Shown here: piece by piece, positions 35,170 to 46,500 of the stretch | How positions within the stretch are numbered: position 1 is the stretch's first letter | Layout: each line of letters begins with the position of its first letter | Source of the DNA: Telmatactis stephensoni | Taxonomy: Eukaryota > Cnidaria > Anthozoa > Actiniaria > Isophelliidae | Assembly: GCA_029948255.1 (NCBI GenBank) | Contig: JALIZF010001691.1 | Span: 248,001 to 312,000 of the forward strand | Length of the DNA: 64,000 bases | Reading direction: 5' to 3' | The notes under the pieces: model-generated | What the model was told of the DNA's origin: nothing | The model's input: the letters and a program-made list of their open reading frames with translations, nothing else | Databases searched by the model: none | Translations under genes and position numbers: made by a program

Positions 35170-36870
35170 CTTTATCAAAGTAGAAAGCAAGAGTTGTTTG
35201 ATACTAAAAGAGGCAAAGTTCCTTTTTTCGCCTCAGATGTTTATACAAAAGAGATACAGTCAGAGATTTTACAAGCAGAAAATTGTAGAAAGTGAGAAGA
35301 AAATAGCGCAAATATGTACAAAACAAACTTAAAACATAGCACCAAAAAGAAATAGAAATGACTATGTTGCTTCTTCTAAGAACTAGCACTACATAATTGC
35401 ATCTATAGCTTTGAAAAACGTGGTTAGAGTTGCACACTACTGAGGGTACTATCTATGCACAGTATGTACCCCTAAAAACCGTATTTTGCTCGCTCCCCTT
35501 GGTTCTAAGGGAAAGCAGACAGATAGAGGCGAGCAAAAAGACCGTCTCTGGCCGTCTTTGTTGCTTGTGCTTTTTAAGATGTTTCAAATGGAAACTATAA
35601 ATCCTTTTTTGCTTAAACACAGTTACAAAATGATGTAGTACAGTAAATTGGTAACTTTTTCAGACTTTTAAGCAGTAAATTAATTATTGGGAAGAGATGC
35701 TTAATTTATTAGTATTTGTATTTTAAGGAAAGTTTGCAAAATAAAGCTACATTGAAAAGCTGTCCGGTTATACTTTTACTCTGGCTTATTTGGGATTCCT
35801 GTGGGTCAGTTAGGAGAGGGAATGAGGAGAGGAATAGAAGGGTGTCCCAGTTTTCTGTTTTTAAAATTTTTTTCTCATATCAAGAAATTCCTTATAAAAA
35901 TATTCTGTTTTCGGTCGAGCTCACGCGAGCTCCTTCTTCCATATAAGGAAATGTAGTTAGTACCAATTTTCATCGCCAAAAAAGCGATTTTCTTCAAAAA
36001 TTCCATCCAAATTTACTCAGCCATTCAAGTGAAAACATGCTAACCGAAAAAGGGCTGGAAAAGTGTAGAAACCGGGACCCGCGGTTTTTTTACCACAGGA
36101 AGCCCGAAAATCGCAACACACTTCTTGATATGTATTAATACAGGGTTCTCAGTATTAAAAAGTGATCTACAAGATCTGGAAAAAAGGCCAAACTCTCTTA
36201 CTTTGGTGATAGTATTATCATTTAATGAAATCATTTACTAGTACTAAAAATCTTGGAATCTAATTTAGAAAATACAAATGAGTAGCACTGCTACATCACC
36301 CATTGTTTTCATGATTTCGTAAAGAAACTTTCGTATGAGTACAACATGAGCATGATTGATAAATGCTTGTATAAATATATTTTCATAGCAGTTTTTAACT
36401 CAGTAAACTATACTCGGCTTTCTTCTATCACATGCATGTCTATTATGAATTGCACAAAATCAACTCTGTGTTTTGCAGTACTGTTGCCCGCAAGTATATG
36501 TGTTTTGTAGGCAACAAAAGAGAAATGTAAATAAAAAAATAAATAAAAATAAATTAATTAGTTTGTAATCCATATGGTGCACTATATACACTGCTATATT
36601 ACATCAATACCCCTTTAAATTATCGGAGAATATTTCATGTTGAAGTTCATTTGGCTGACAAACTAGTTTTTGTGAACTTTCACAAGTGCACAATAATAAT
36701 AATAAATAGAAATACCTTTCAGATATTACACAATGCTTAAATAAAAAATACTTCTTTACAAAATATAAAATTAAATTAGGCTATGAAAAACCCTTCAAAA
36801 TCATTAATTTTACAGTACTTATTACTTAAAAGTTTTGAACACTCTATTTTCAAGTCATTATTATTTATGG
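35170..36870. other. 3' UTR of the SCUBE-like gene and intergenic sequence
   Basis: AATAAA at 35740-35745 probably ends the SCUBE-like transcript. The rest, up to the ChaC2 stop codon, is AT-rich with no gene or clear repeat recognised. Confidence 0.45.
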
Positions 36871-38736
36871 TTAAAAGCTTATTTCAGCATCATTTGGTCT
36901 TTTATTCAATTCTTGTAAACCTTCTTTCACCAGAGACTCCAATTCAAACAAATGTTCATCAGTAGTGTCAATACCATTTAGGGTTTTAATATCATGCAAA
37001 AAGGCTGAGAGTTTGAGAACATATTCAGAGTTCTTTCCACTTGGACCTTCAGCGTGGATAATTTGTTTAGCTATGTCGGTTAGTGGTGCTGGACCCAAAT
37101 AGAAGGTGTTATCTGGTGTAGCGATGTACAACATCACTCTGATAGACGTTGTTATGTGGTCAATGGTCGACAGTGTTGTATAACTTGATTTATAGCCATC
37201 TTTCTCTCGTATGTCAAGGTACATTAGGACATTCTGTATTTGCTCAGGTTCAACTTCGTAAGCCACTCCCCATACTATTCCCTGTATTCATAAAAACATG
37301 ACATATATCATGTACCTGCCAAACCTCTGCCAAGAGACTCCAGATTTTGGACCCCATCTCCCTATCTCCCAATTTCAACCATAAATCCCCTGGATAATTG
37401 TTGCTATTGCTAATTGTTTTATGTTTGTAGTCTACTAAAACAGGGTTCAACACACAAAAATGATATGGTATTTCCATGACTTTTGGGTCAAATTCCATGA
37501 GCTCAAAATTGACAGAGGGAAACATAAGGGTTTGCGATGATGCAGTTTTGCATTATAACTTTTGATACGGTTTTGCAGTTATTTGTTATTTTAACTTGCG
37601 GTTTTGTGTTTTTTACTTCTGATTTTGTAGGGAGTTTGGGGTTTTGGGAATAATTTGACAATTTTTTTGAGTTTTTTTCTTCTCAATTATGTTTATGGTT
37701 TTGTGGTTTCCATACCCCCCTTGCCACCCCCCTTACGTTTTTGTACTCAAAATGAAAGTTTCAAAATGTCCTCATTTCTAACCTTAAGCTGAAAAGATTT
37801 CTGATCAAAATCTAAAATTCTGTGACATTTTCATAACCTTAGTATTTTTTTCACATGATTTTTTACTAGTTCTTGTAAACTATGTTTTTTCTTCTTTCTT
37901 TCTTTCTTTCTTTTTTATTTATTTATTTTATTTATTTATTTTTATTTTTTACCCAATGCTTAGCCCAATTAGCTTTATAGTTATTATTTCTAAGCGTACG
38001 GTACTTCTATTACTATATTAATTTTAGTTACTCTTTTTAGTTTTATATGTCCTTTAACTTGTAATTAACTTATGAATGAGTAAAATTTTGTTGTTGACTT
38101 TTTTCATGACTCTTTGAGCCCTGTAAAAGTTCTCATTATATAAGGAGAAATCCCTCTCACTTGGACATTTTTTCATGAATATTGTAAAGGTAATTGGTAT
38201 GCAAGCATGCCCATTGTTGCAATTTTCAGTGAATGATATAAATTTGTGCATACGTGCATTATCAGTGCAACAAATGAACAAATGATTACTGTAATATCAC
38301 AAATTCTAACAACTACAGAAACCTAATGATCAAGATAAACTCACAAAACTAGTTTCCTAAAGTAGACTATCGTATCAGGTGTCGACATTTTCACCAAAGT
38401 GACACGACAAGTTAAATTACATATTTCAATGACTAAGCAATTATAACTTTACTGACCTCTTTTTCTTCTAGCAATGTCGCTACTCTCCCAGGCTAAAATA
38501 TAAAAATATATGGTTTAGCACCACGGAGAATCAAGTACATGTTGATATGAGGTATATACCTTTCCCGGGACTCCTCTGTGATCACAACTGCCTTGATAAA
38601 ATCTTCGTACATAACCTTTGACGTAACCAACAACTTTTTGTCGGTATGGAAAGTTCACTTTCCATACAAGCGAACCGTAACCAAATATCCACAATGAAGA
38701 ATCCTTTTCTGCCGGCACTAGAGAATCTCCTGTCAT
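36871..38736 (-). CDS. CHAC2: ChaC2-type glutathione-specific gamma-glutamylcyclotransferase
   Basis: Three minus-strand exons give 206 residues: 38560-38736, 38457-38492 and 36871-37281. The family fold motif FGYGSL (18-23) is present. So are [47 protein letters not shown] with the catalytic Glu97, and [14 protein letters not shown]. The family cleaves cytosolic glutathione to 5-oxoproline and Cys-Gly. Length and motifs fit ChaC2 rather than ChaC1; there is a short N-terminal extension ([14 protein letters not shown]) before the family start. Exon 2 encodes only 12 residues ([12 protein letters not shown]). All introns are phase 0. All key residues are intact, so it should be active. Confidence 0.94.
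37893..37950. repeat. (TTTC)n/(TTTA)n simple repeat
   Basis: Pyrimidine tract followed by TTTA units in intron 2 of the ChaC2 gene. Confidence 0.85.
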
Positions 38737-39340
38737 TATCACAAGAAACTGTGATTTTATAATCCTCAAAAATAACCTGTTGAGTTATAGAAAGAAATCA
38801 AAACATAAGTTACATCCAAACCACCAAACCGCCATTACTACTACTTTGAGAATCCGCTGACCGCCAAACGCAGTTTCAAGGTTCGAGTGATCACGTGATC
38901 TGATGAATGCAGCGTTTTTCGTGAAACTTGTCTCCCCCAAAAAAAAAGTTGAAGGAAAAAAGAAAAAAGAAAAAAGGAAGAAAGAAAAAAGAAAAAAAGA
39001 TATGCTGCACGTTGGAAGCTACTTGAGAGTCTCAATGGGGAATAGCTTGACGGTTGACAGCTTTTTGACGCGGTTCGGACGGTAAGAAATTCGGTATTTT
39101 GACGGTTGAAGGTTACTTCTACTCTTTGACGGTTAAAATAAGCCAATTAAATATTACTAAACAATAGTTAACCATCAAACTCCGACCTTCAGCTATTTAT
39201 TTTAAGGATTTCTTAGCTAGTTTTTCACAAAGTATTCAGTTTCACAATTTTTTTTTATTCTTTCATAATCTTTTTCTGTTTCTCTGTTTTCTCTCTCACT
39301 CTCTTTTAATTAACAACTAATTTTGATTTTGAAAAAAAAA
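38737..39340. other. 5' flank of ChaC2, purine-rich tract
   Basis: A GAAAAA-rich low-complexity tract lies at 38938-39001. 'GACGGTT' phrases recur at about 39049, 39075, 39101 and 39127, resembling a 41.15-41.23 kb block ('TAACGGTT'). No gene recognised. Confidence 0.4.
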
Positions 39341-39354
39341 AAAAAAAAAAAAGA

Positions 39355-39690
39355 TGGGCCCTAGCTGGTTTCGAACCCGGCTCTTACATCTGCTCATTTG
39401 CTTCACAGTTCAAGGGTTTTCCAACTACGCCACGGGATCACTTAATTTGCACAACAATAGATAGCCAATTCACAGGATACACTAGGTTATTTTGTCTTCC
39501 AAATCCCTCAGTAGACCAGTTAGCCTAGTGGTAAGGTGCAGTCATTTACGGCCTAGGATCCGACTGTTTCCTCCCTCTTTGACCGCGAAGCTCGCTGCGT
39601 TCTACCGGATAGCGCGGAAGGGGCCGAAATCTCCATCCTATACGTAACATGCGATGATTCAGCGATTTGTCTGGATGCATGGTCCGATTT
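39355..39690. mobile_element. repeat element with two divergent tRNA-like modules (copy 2, inverted)
   Basis: The minus strand carries an exact A-box (TGGCGTAGTTGG, about 39422-39433), a B-box (GGTTCGAAACC, about 39368-39378) and a T-run that is the A-run at 39331-39352. The plus strand carries the opposed A-box-like TTAGCCTAGTGGTAAGG (about 39518-39534). The body (GGATACACTAGGTTATTTTG, ACGGCCTAGGATCCGACTGT) is the inverse of copy 1. The plus-side B-box is missing, so this copy is truncated there. Confidence 0.6.
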
Positions 39691-42600
39691 TTTGGGTTTT
39701 ACATAAAATTTGCATACTAATTTCATTGGGTAACTGCTGCCTGCGCCAACAATTTTTCTTTTTTCCTTTTTTTTTTCTGTTTTTAATGGATCCTATTTTT
39801 CTTCTCTTATTTTTCTTGGCTCAAAAAATTCAGGCAACGAAGAAAACTACATAAACTCTTTACATTAGCTTTATGTTTCCAAATTTTGCGTAACTTTGAA
39901 AAACCATGCACATTCCTCGAAATAAGAATTGTATATCTAATTATATATCCAAAAGCCAGCGGGATCTCTGATACTTATACAGGTCATTCTGAAGCATTCC
40001 CTGTAATATCCCAGCCGAAAATGGTGGAAATCGAAGCTAAAGCTCCCCTATCAATATGCTTGCGTCGAGCCAGCAGTTCTGGACAATATGACATTTAAAG
40101 TTCTAACGGTGTTGAAATAGTGAAGTTGTTATAATGTCTTGAAAAATACGCGCGTGTGGAAAAATAACTTAGAACAATATTGTTTAAATTCAGAGCGTAT
40201 CTGACAGTTAATTTTTTGATGCTTGACACGCGGTTAAAATTTCCCTCATTTGACAGTTGATGACTAAAATTTATTTGGGTCTCAAACTTGGCTACTTCAA
40301 AATTCCATCAAAATTCTCCAATGGACACCAAATTTAATATACAGCTTCTTTGATAAATTATCTGCTTCTTTATTTGGTTCATGCGTATATGGATGGCAGC
40401 GAAAAAGACGAATTTCAGCTAGTGACCTTTTCCTCAAAAACTTGCGCATGACATTCAAACTACTGGCGCCGGTAGATGGGAGCACAGGTAGCCCAAGCTA
40501 GGCATTTGTCTCGCTCAACACAGTAAATATGAGACAAAACTCTGACTATAATTAGTTATTTGGTAAGCTTTAATTTTTAATTTTTAATATATGAAAGTCA
40601 TGACACTGGAAATCTTCTGACATGAATTTGCAGTGTTGAGTCCACACAAGCGGACACTAGCTTGTGACCTGTAAGATCCCGTGTAACGTCAAACATATCC
40701 TGAATGCAACTTGCAACAATTTTTTGCGAGACATGTTGAACCAAACAATGGTACGCGTACGGAAACGCGTACGGCGACTTGCACTGTTCGCTTTCCAAGT
40801 AAATAATTCCTCATTTTCTTGCTAGAAACACATGTACAACCTTATTGAATCAGTACAGCATACAAAAAAGGAGTGACTTATATTTGAGTAAGTGGCTTGC
40901 ACGACTCAGCCTAAATAGTTTTGTTTTTTTATGGTTAATTTCTTCCAATTACGGTTAACAGAAAGCTATATAATCAATTTTCATTTGTTTTCAAAGGTTA
41001 AAAATCAATTTTCTCTGCTGAATAACACATTTTAGGTCTATTTTTCGGTACCAAACCACGAAGTACGACTCATAACCGCTTTTAATTTGACAATTGTTCT
41101 TAGTTCAATCAAAAAATCGTTGATTGAAAAAGTTTGACGATCCGACTAACGGTTTTACGGCTAACGGTTAAATTGTTCTGTTTCTACGCCTAACGGATAA
41201 GGTTTTGGCCGTTTTACAGCTAACGGTTAATTAATCCCGGTCCACTGAGCTCTGGGAATACGATAAATTGAATTTAAACGTGGAAATATGGAGAAAAATA
41301 GTCTTGATTATAACCTGAGTGTCAGATCCTTTGGGAAAGTGGGGGGTGGGGGTGGGGGAGGGGAATGTAGTAGATAATATAAGAGGACGAGGGGGTCTAC
41401 GGGGCCCCGCCTCCACAAACTCCCTCTCAGCTCCTTCCCTCATATATCAAGAGGGCCTAACTTTATGATTCAAAAGATTCTCTCTCTCCATAAACGTTTT
41501 CGTCGCGAATGCCGTTGTTTCAGAACCGGCAATTGTTTTCACAAGAAAGGTGCTTTGAAATAGTTCAATTCATATCACTCTTATAATATATTTCATTGCT
41601 CTCTCTCTCTCTGTTATACTTTTCAATGTCGTATGAATATAGTCAAAAATCTATTAAAGATTTGCGAACCTATTGCTAAACAGGATGTAATCCCTATTTT
41701 TAACTATAATAGTTTTTTTTATTAACAAGCGCTGAATTACCCCAATTCTCAGGGTTTCTTTATGTTGTGCCCACTATCTATGTGAGGAATTTCAGCCAAT
41801 AATACGATGCATCCTTTATTTTTCAACATATCATATAACAACTTGTGTCATCAACTAGTGTAATTACCCGCTTGGCGTGTGTGTGTTCAAATTAGCACAG
41901 TTTTTTCGATTTTTCCGCAATATGTTTGGAAAAAATAATTTTCTTTGATAGCCATTCCAGTAGAGATAACTGTAGTATATTTTCGTTGTCTTTGAAATAA
42001 AATCGATAGAAAAGATCCGTGAAACTCTGTAGACGGCTAATTGTGCCAAGTAAACGCGCATATTAAAAAAAAAACGTTTTTAGGCGAGAATGCAAACGAC
42101 GTGCAACTTCTAAGACCATTAAAACTTGAGGAAAAACTACATGGATATTTTTTAATTGAATTTGTTCAGAACTATATAATTAACAGGATTTTCAATTAGC
42201 GTAACATCAAAATCAATCGATCGAAAATGACAAAAATGAGGGGCACGAAGGTTTAAAGAACACCATGTATTTCGAGTCAGTTTGTACCACTGGAACGATT
42301 TATCTTGTGGAGTTCTCAGACAAAGAACGCCTCGTATATAACAGCTGCATGTGGTTGTATTTATCGATGAACTTTAACCAATCGCTCCAGAGAGTTTAAT
42401 GAACTCTTTCATAGATCACTTAACGCTGAATATAATTAGCTACAGCTGTACAAGCCTTGGAAGAAGTGTAGTAATCCCATTTTGTTTTGAAAACTGTCAG
42501 AAATGACTTTTGTCATTGAGATTTTTGCTTATGCACTTTTTAATACAATGTATTTGCTAGCTATATTTAAATATATTGAAAGCAATTTCAGCTCTAAAAC

Positions 42601-43260
42601 CACTTTTTCATGTTCAAATGTCGTTTTTTGTCTTCTATGATTTTGAAGGTTGAATACCAAAAAAGAATGATTTGCATATTCTAGCAGCTAATTAAAGTTT
42701 AAAGCCTTCGCATTAATTTACAGTTATTTTCTAAAGTAAAGCTTTCATCCCTAAATTTTTGTTCTATTGTATAATATCTATATTCCGTTTTCTCTTTTTT
42801 TCCCTCCTTAACGATCTAATTCCTCAAAAACATCAGTTCGTCTTCGATGTAATTAAGTCTTATAAAACCACACAAATTTAGTAGTCAGCATGAGGAAATC
42901 CATGATCAGTAAAGATAAACAAGAAAGGAATAATATTTTTTTCTGTTTGGCTTCGAAACTTTTTCCTTTTTAAAGACTTCGAACAGTTAAGTTTCTCAAA
43001 ATTTTAGTTAGTTTAAGTCACGTGACTATTGTGGCGTTTTCTTCATTAAAGCGAGGCACTAAATCATCTCCATTGCGATAACAAACTAACAAATTGCTTG
43101 GACAGTTACAAAAGGGTTATTATCAAGATAAAGCTGTATATATCTATTTTACATGAGTTGAGGTTTTTGATGTTCCTAAAACTTCATGGGTTGGTGTTGC
43201 TAAACTAACTTTCGAATACTGTATTACAACGGCTTTAAACAATATCATTCAACAGCTCGG
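39691..43260. other. 3.6-kb intergenic region
   Basis: No gene recognised. A minus-strand frame near 40297-40420 reads HEPNKEADNLSKKL, faintly like a retroelement RNase H end, but is too short to call. A G-quadruplex-like run is at 41341-41363. 'TAACGGTTAA' phrases cluster at 41150-41230. The last few hundred bases before 43317 probably include the first Kv gene promoter and 5' UTR. Confidence 0.4.
41341..41363 (+). promoter_or_regulatory. G-quadruplex-forming sequence
   Basis: Four G-runs (6, 5, 5 and 4) are separated by single bases T, T and A. Short one-base loops give a very stable predicted parallel quadruplex. About 2.2 kb upstream of the first Kv gene start. Confidence 0.7.
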
Positions 43261-43316
43261 AATGAAGTTCAACCAAGTACAGACACCAAAGATTCCACTA
43301 TTTGGAGATTATCTCA

Positions 43317-43535
43317 ATGGAAAGATGGAAAACAGAGAAAAAATGTAAAAGAAAATGTCACGATGTAGTTGTCGAATGGCTCTTCATTGTCGGACACAAC
43401 TGTTTGGTTTGTGGCAAGCTGTCAAATTTGAAAACTGAGTATTTATCGACAAAACCTTATAGAAATGAAGAGAATATCCCACGATTATCGTGGGTAGAAG
43501 TTGATACTAAACTAAGCAAACAGAGTGGAATTTAA
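43317..43535 (+). other. upstream open reading frame of the first Kv gene
   Basis: A 72-codon frame starting at ATG 43317 stops at 43533-43535, six bases before the main ATG at 43542. A shorter uORF (ATG 43262, stop 43346-43348) overlaps it in another frame. They could dampen translation of the channel; protein homology is not evident. Confidence 0.4.
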
Positions 43536-43541
43536 AACGCT

Positions 43542-46500
43542 ATGAATTACGATAAAACAACTGTATCATCACAGAGCAAAGACAACATCATTACAACTAC
43601 AAGACAAGAGTGCTATGATAGTCAGACGTCTAACAGAACAAAGGCAAGCCATGAATGCCCAAAAGTGTTAGATTGTCCAATTCTTACTGACCACCTATCT
43701 GCAATAAATCGTTTAGAACTGTTTTCCGCGGGACGTGATGCTGAGTCGGGTAAAAGTGAAAGAATTCAGCATTCATCATGTGTTACCACAAACATGCGTG
43801 CAAGAAATAGTTTATTGAAAATTGATAGAATTGCTGGAACACAGGACGTAAATGCTCTCGGAAATACGAATGAAACATTGAGCGGTTATAACCACAAATT
43901 AAATACAAACTCCATGAAGCAACAAGAAGTGAATATTTATAAGAAGGAATGTAGCATCAACAAATATCATGGAAAGAATAATGTTTATTTTAAAGAAATC
44001 AACATTCATCTCAGTCCATTTTATTTTAACAACTCCCCCAGACCACCAAAAAAGTACCAAAACAGAAGAGTTTTCACTTTTGTGAAGCCAAGTCCGTGTC
44101 GTAAACGTACAGGACGATCAAGGTCATTTTTATCGATTAGTAAGACGAGACAGCTTGCTAGTTTGGGGAGATGCTTTAGACTGTCTACATCAGATCCTGG
44201 TTTTAAAGACCAAGCCACTTCTAAACTGACACCTGCTCAAACTGGAAGAATCTTTGAGGGCGCGCGGTTTTTGTTCTGTAAAACAAGATGTAAGAGGACG
44301 ACTGTGGACTCATTCTTAATTCCTCAAGAATCTCTTAACGACAATGACGAACAGGATAGTTTACCTCCTGCTAGTATAAATTCTGGGAGACATTCTAATG
44401 GGATAGAAGAAGAAAACATCGTCATGAAAGCAAGTGGGAAGTCTTTGAGTAGCAAATGCTTGGAAAGACAGCAAGCTTTTGAAGACGAGGATGACAGTTC
44501 TCATGATCTTATTCTTAAAGCAAATCAATTTAAAAGTGAAAATTCTGGAGATGATAAAGGAAGCCGTGTAAATTATGAAATACCACAGGGATTACAGTGT
44601 TATAAAGGCCGTGATAACGGTCATGGCGAGACAAAAAATGGCTGTGAGTGTTGTGGCTATTCAACGACTTTAACTTGTCAGAAAAGCGACAGGAATTTAC
44701 CTACTCAAGAATCAACAACTGCGAATAAGTCTTGTGTTGAAGATGAAAAACTAGAAGTACCATCAAATGACTTTCTTAAGACCTGTAAAGACATTCAAGT
44801 AATTACAATTACAAGTACAGAAAACGCTAACAAGAAAGACTATCAACCAAATAAAAGTGACTTATTGGCGCCAGTTGCAATAAAAAGCAAGTCACACAGT
44901 GATATACTGTCCCTTGATAAGAAACCCAGTAATACACCACGAAGCCTACTGGATGTAAATTACACAGAAAATGAACTAACTACTGAAAATACCCCACGCC
45001 GTTCGACCAAGAAGTTCAACCGAGTCAAGCTAGCAGTGGCGACGTCTCATGCAGGGATATTTGTTACTGGTGACTCACAAGATGACGATCCTAGTTCACC
45101 CGACGACTCACTTTTAGAACTCAGCTTTGAGAAGTGCCCAAGCTGGGTTGGAAGCCATGATGTAAGTACTTCCTATCTCACTCCACATTATCAGCCATCA
45201 ACTTCCAGTAATGAAGACAAGTCTGAAAGCACCGTTATTTTCCAAAGACGTAGAGTAGGCCCAATTTCCTTGAATTCCACCCGACAAATTTCAAATCAAT
45301 CCTCAGAGAAAGACAGCTACCAATCTTCATCTCCGCACTCAAAAACCTCGGGATATTCCGTCCAAGACTCGGGATATTCCGTCCAAGACTCGGGATTTGA
45401 AGCCTCGGGTCGCCACAGTAACGCCCTTCTTTCGCCAAGTTTTCGCAAGTTGAACATACCAAAATCACAATCCGGAGATGGCTTCTCCTCAGATGAAAAC
45501 CTTCTGTATCCTCACGAGGAGAAATCGATCAGTCAAGGTGATGGAAAAAGACTTAGAACATACTCGGATTTGACACCGTCTACTAGAAAAACTCTGTTGT
45601 CACCAAATTTTAAGTCTACGAGTGCCGAGAGCAACGAAAATGTCATTCCACGGCCTTTGACTTCCTGCAGGTATTCTAACTCATCGGAGGGAGATTCTGG
45701 CTTAGATACACCACGGAGCGGTACCTTGCCACGTGCGCAAAGACTAAGAAAGTCCAACATATCTGTGAACTTTTCTCGTCATTCCGACAAGTCATCAAGG
45801 TTGTCCATCCAAAGTAAATTGTCCTCGATAAAGAGCGACAACCACTCGAGTAAAGGTAGTTTTCTGTCCTTTCTTTCACCGAAGTCTATCTTATCAAGAA
45901 GTAGAAGTAGAGATTCAGATGCTGGGAGAAGTAGTAGTGGATCCAAGTCATTACGTAAACGACTGTCTGACTTTCCTGATGATGAAAAACTCTTGCTGTT
46001 GAACGTTAGTGGAAGAAAGTTCAAGTTACACGAGTATTTTACATCTGTTTATCCTGAAACTCTTCTAGGAAACGCGAGCAGAAACAAGTTTTACGATGCC
46101 AAAACGGAAGAGTTCTTTTTTGACCGTGATCCGGATATATTTAGACACATATGGAACTTCTACTATACTGGCAAGCTGCACTTTCCTAAAGACGAATGTG
46201 TGGACCTTTTCGTGGATGAAATCTCATTCTTTGGAGTGTCTGAAGACTATTTCTGCGCGTGTTGCTGGGAAGATGAATATGAACCTGCAACCGAGAAACT
46301 TAACAAATTGCGAGAACGACTTCAAAGAGAAGAACAAGAACTACTGGCAAAAAATAGAAAGATCCCTAGAGAAGCATCGTTGAGGCAAAAGGTCTGGATG
46401 ACTACAAAATATCCAGTGATCAGCGTAGGAGCGCGAGTATTTTATTTCTTTAGTTTATTAGCTATTGTGATTAGCACTGTTGCCAATATTACAGAAACCA

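Noticed and set aside
37250..37525. 91-codon minus-strand frame as an extra ChaC2 exon
   Set aside because: It runs through the exon 3 acceptor into intron; the 12-residue exon 2 joined to exon 3 already gives the expected family sequence.
39358..39440. Functional tRNA gene on the minus strand
   Set aside because: A- and B-boxes fit well, but T-stem and acceptor stem do not pair and the unit is part of a repeated element.
40297..40485. Retroelement RNase H fragment (HEPNKEADNLSKKL)
   Set aside because: Only one weak motif in a 62-codon frame; no reverse transcriptase or integrase nearby.
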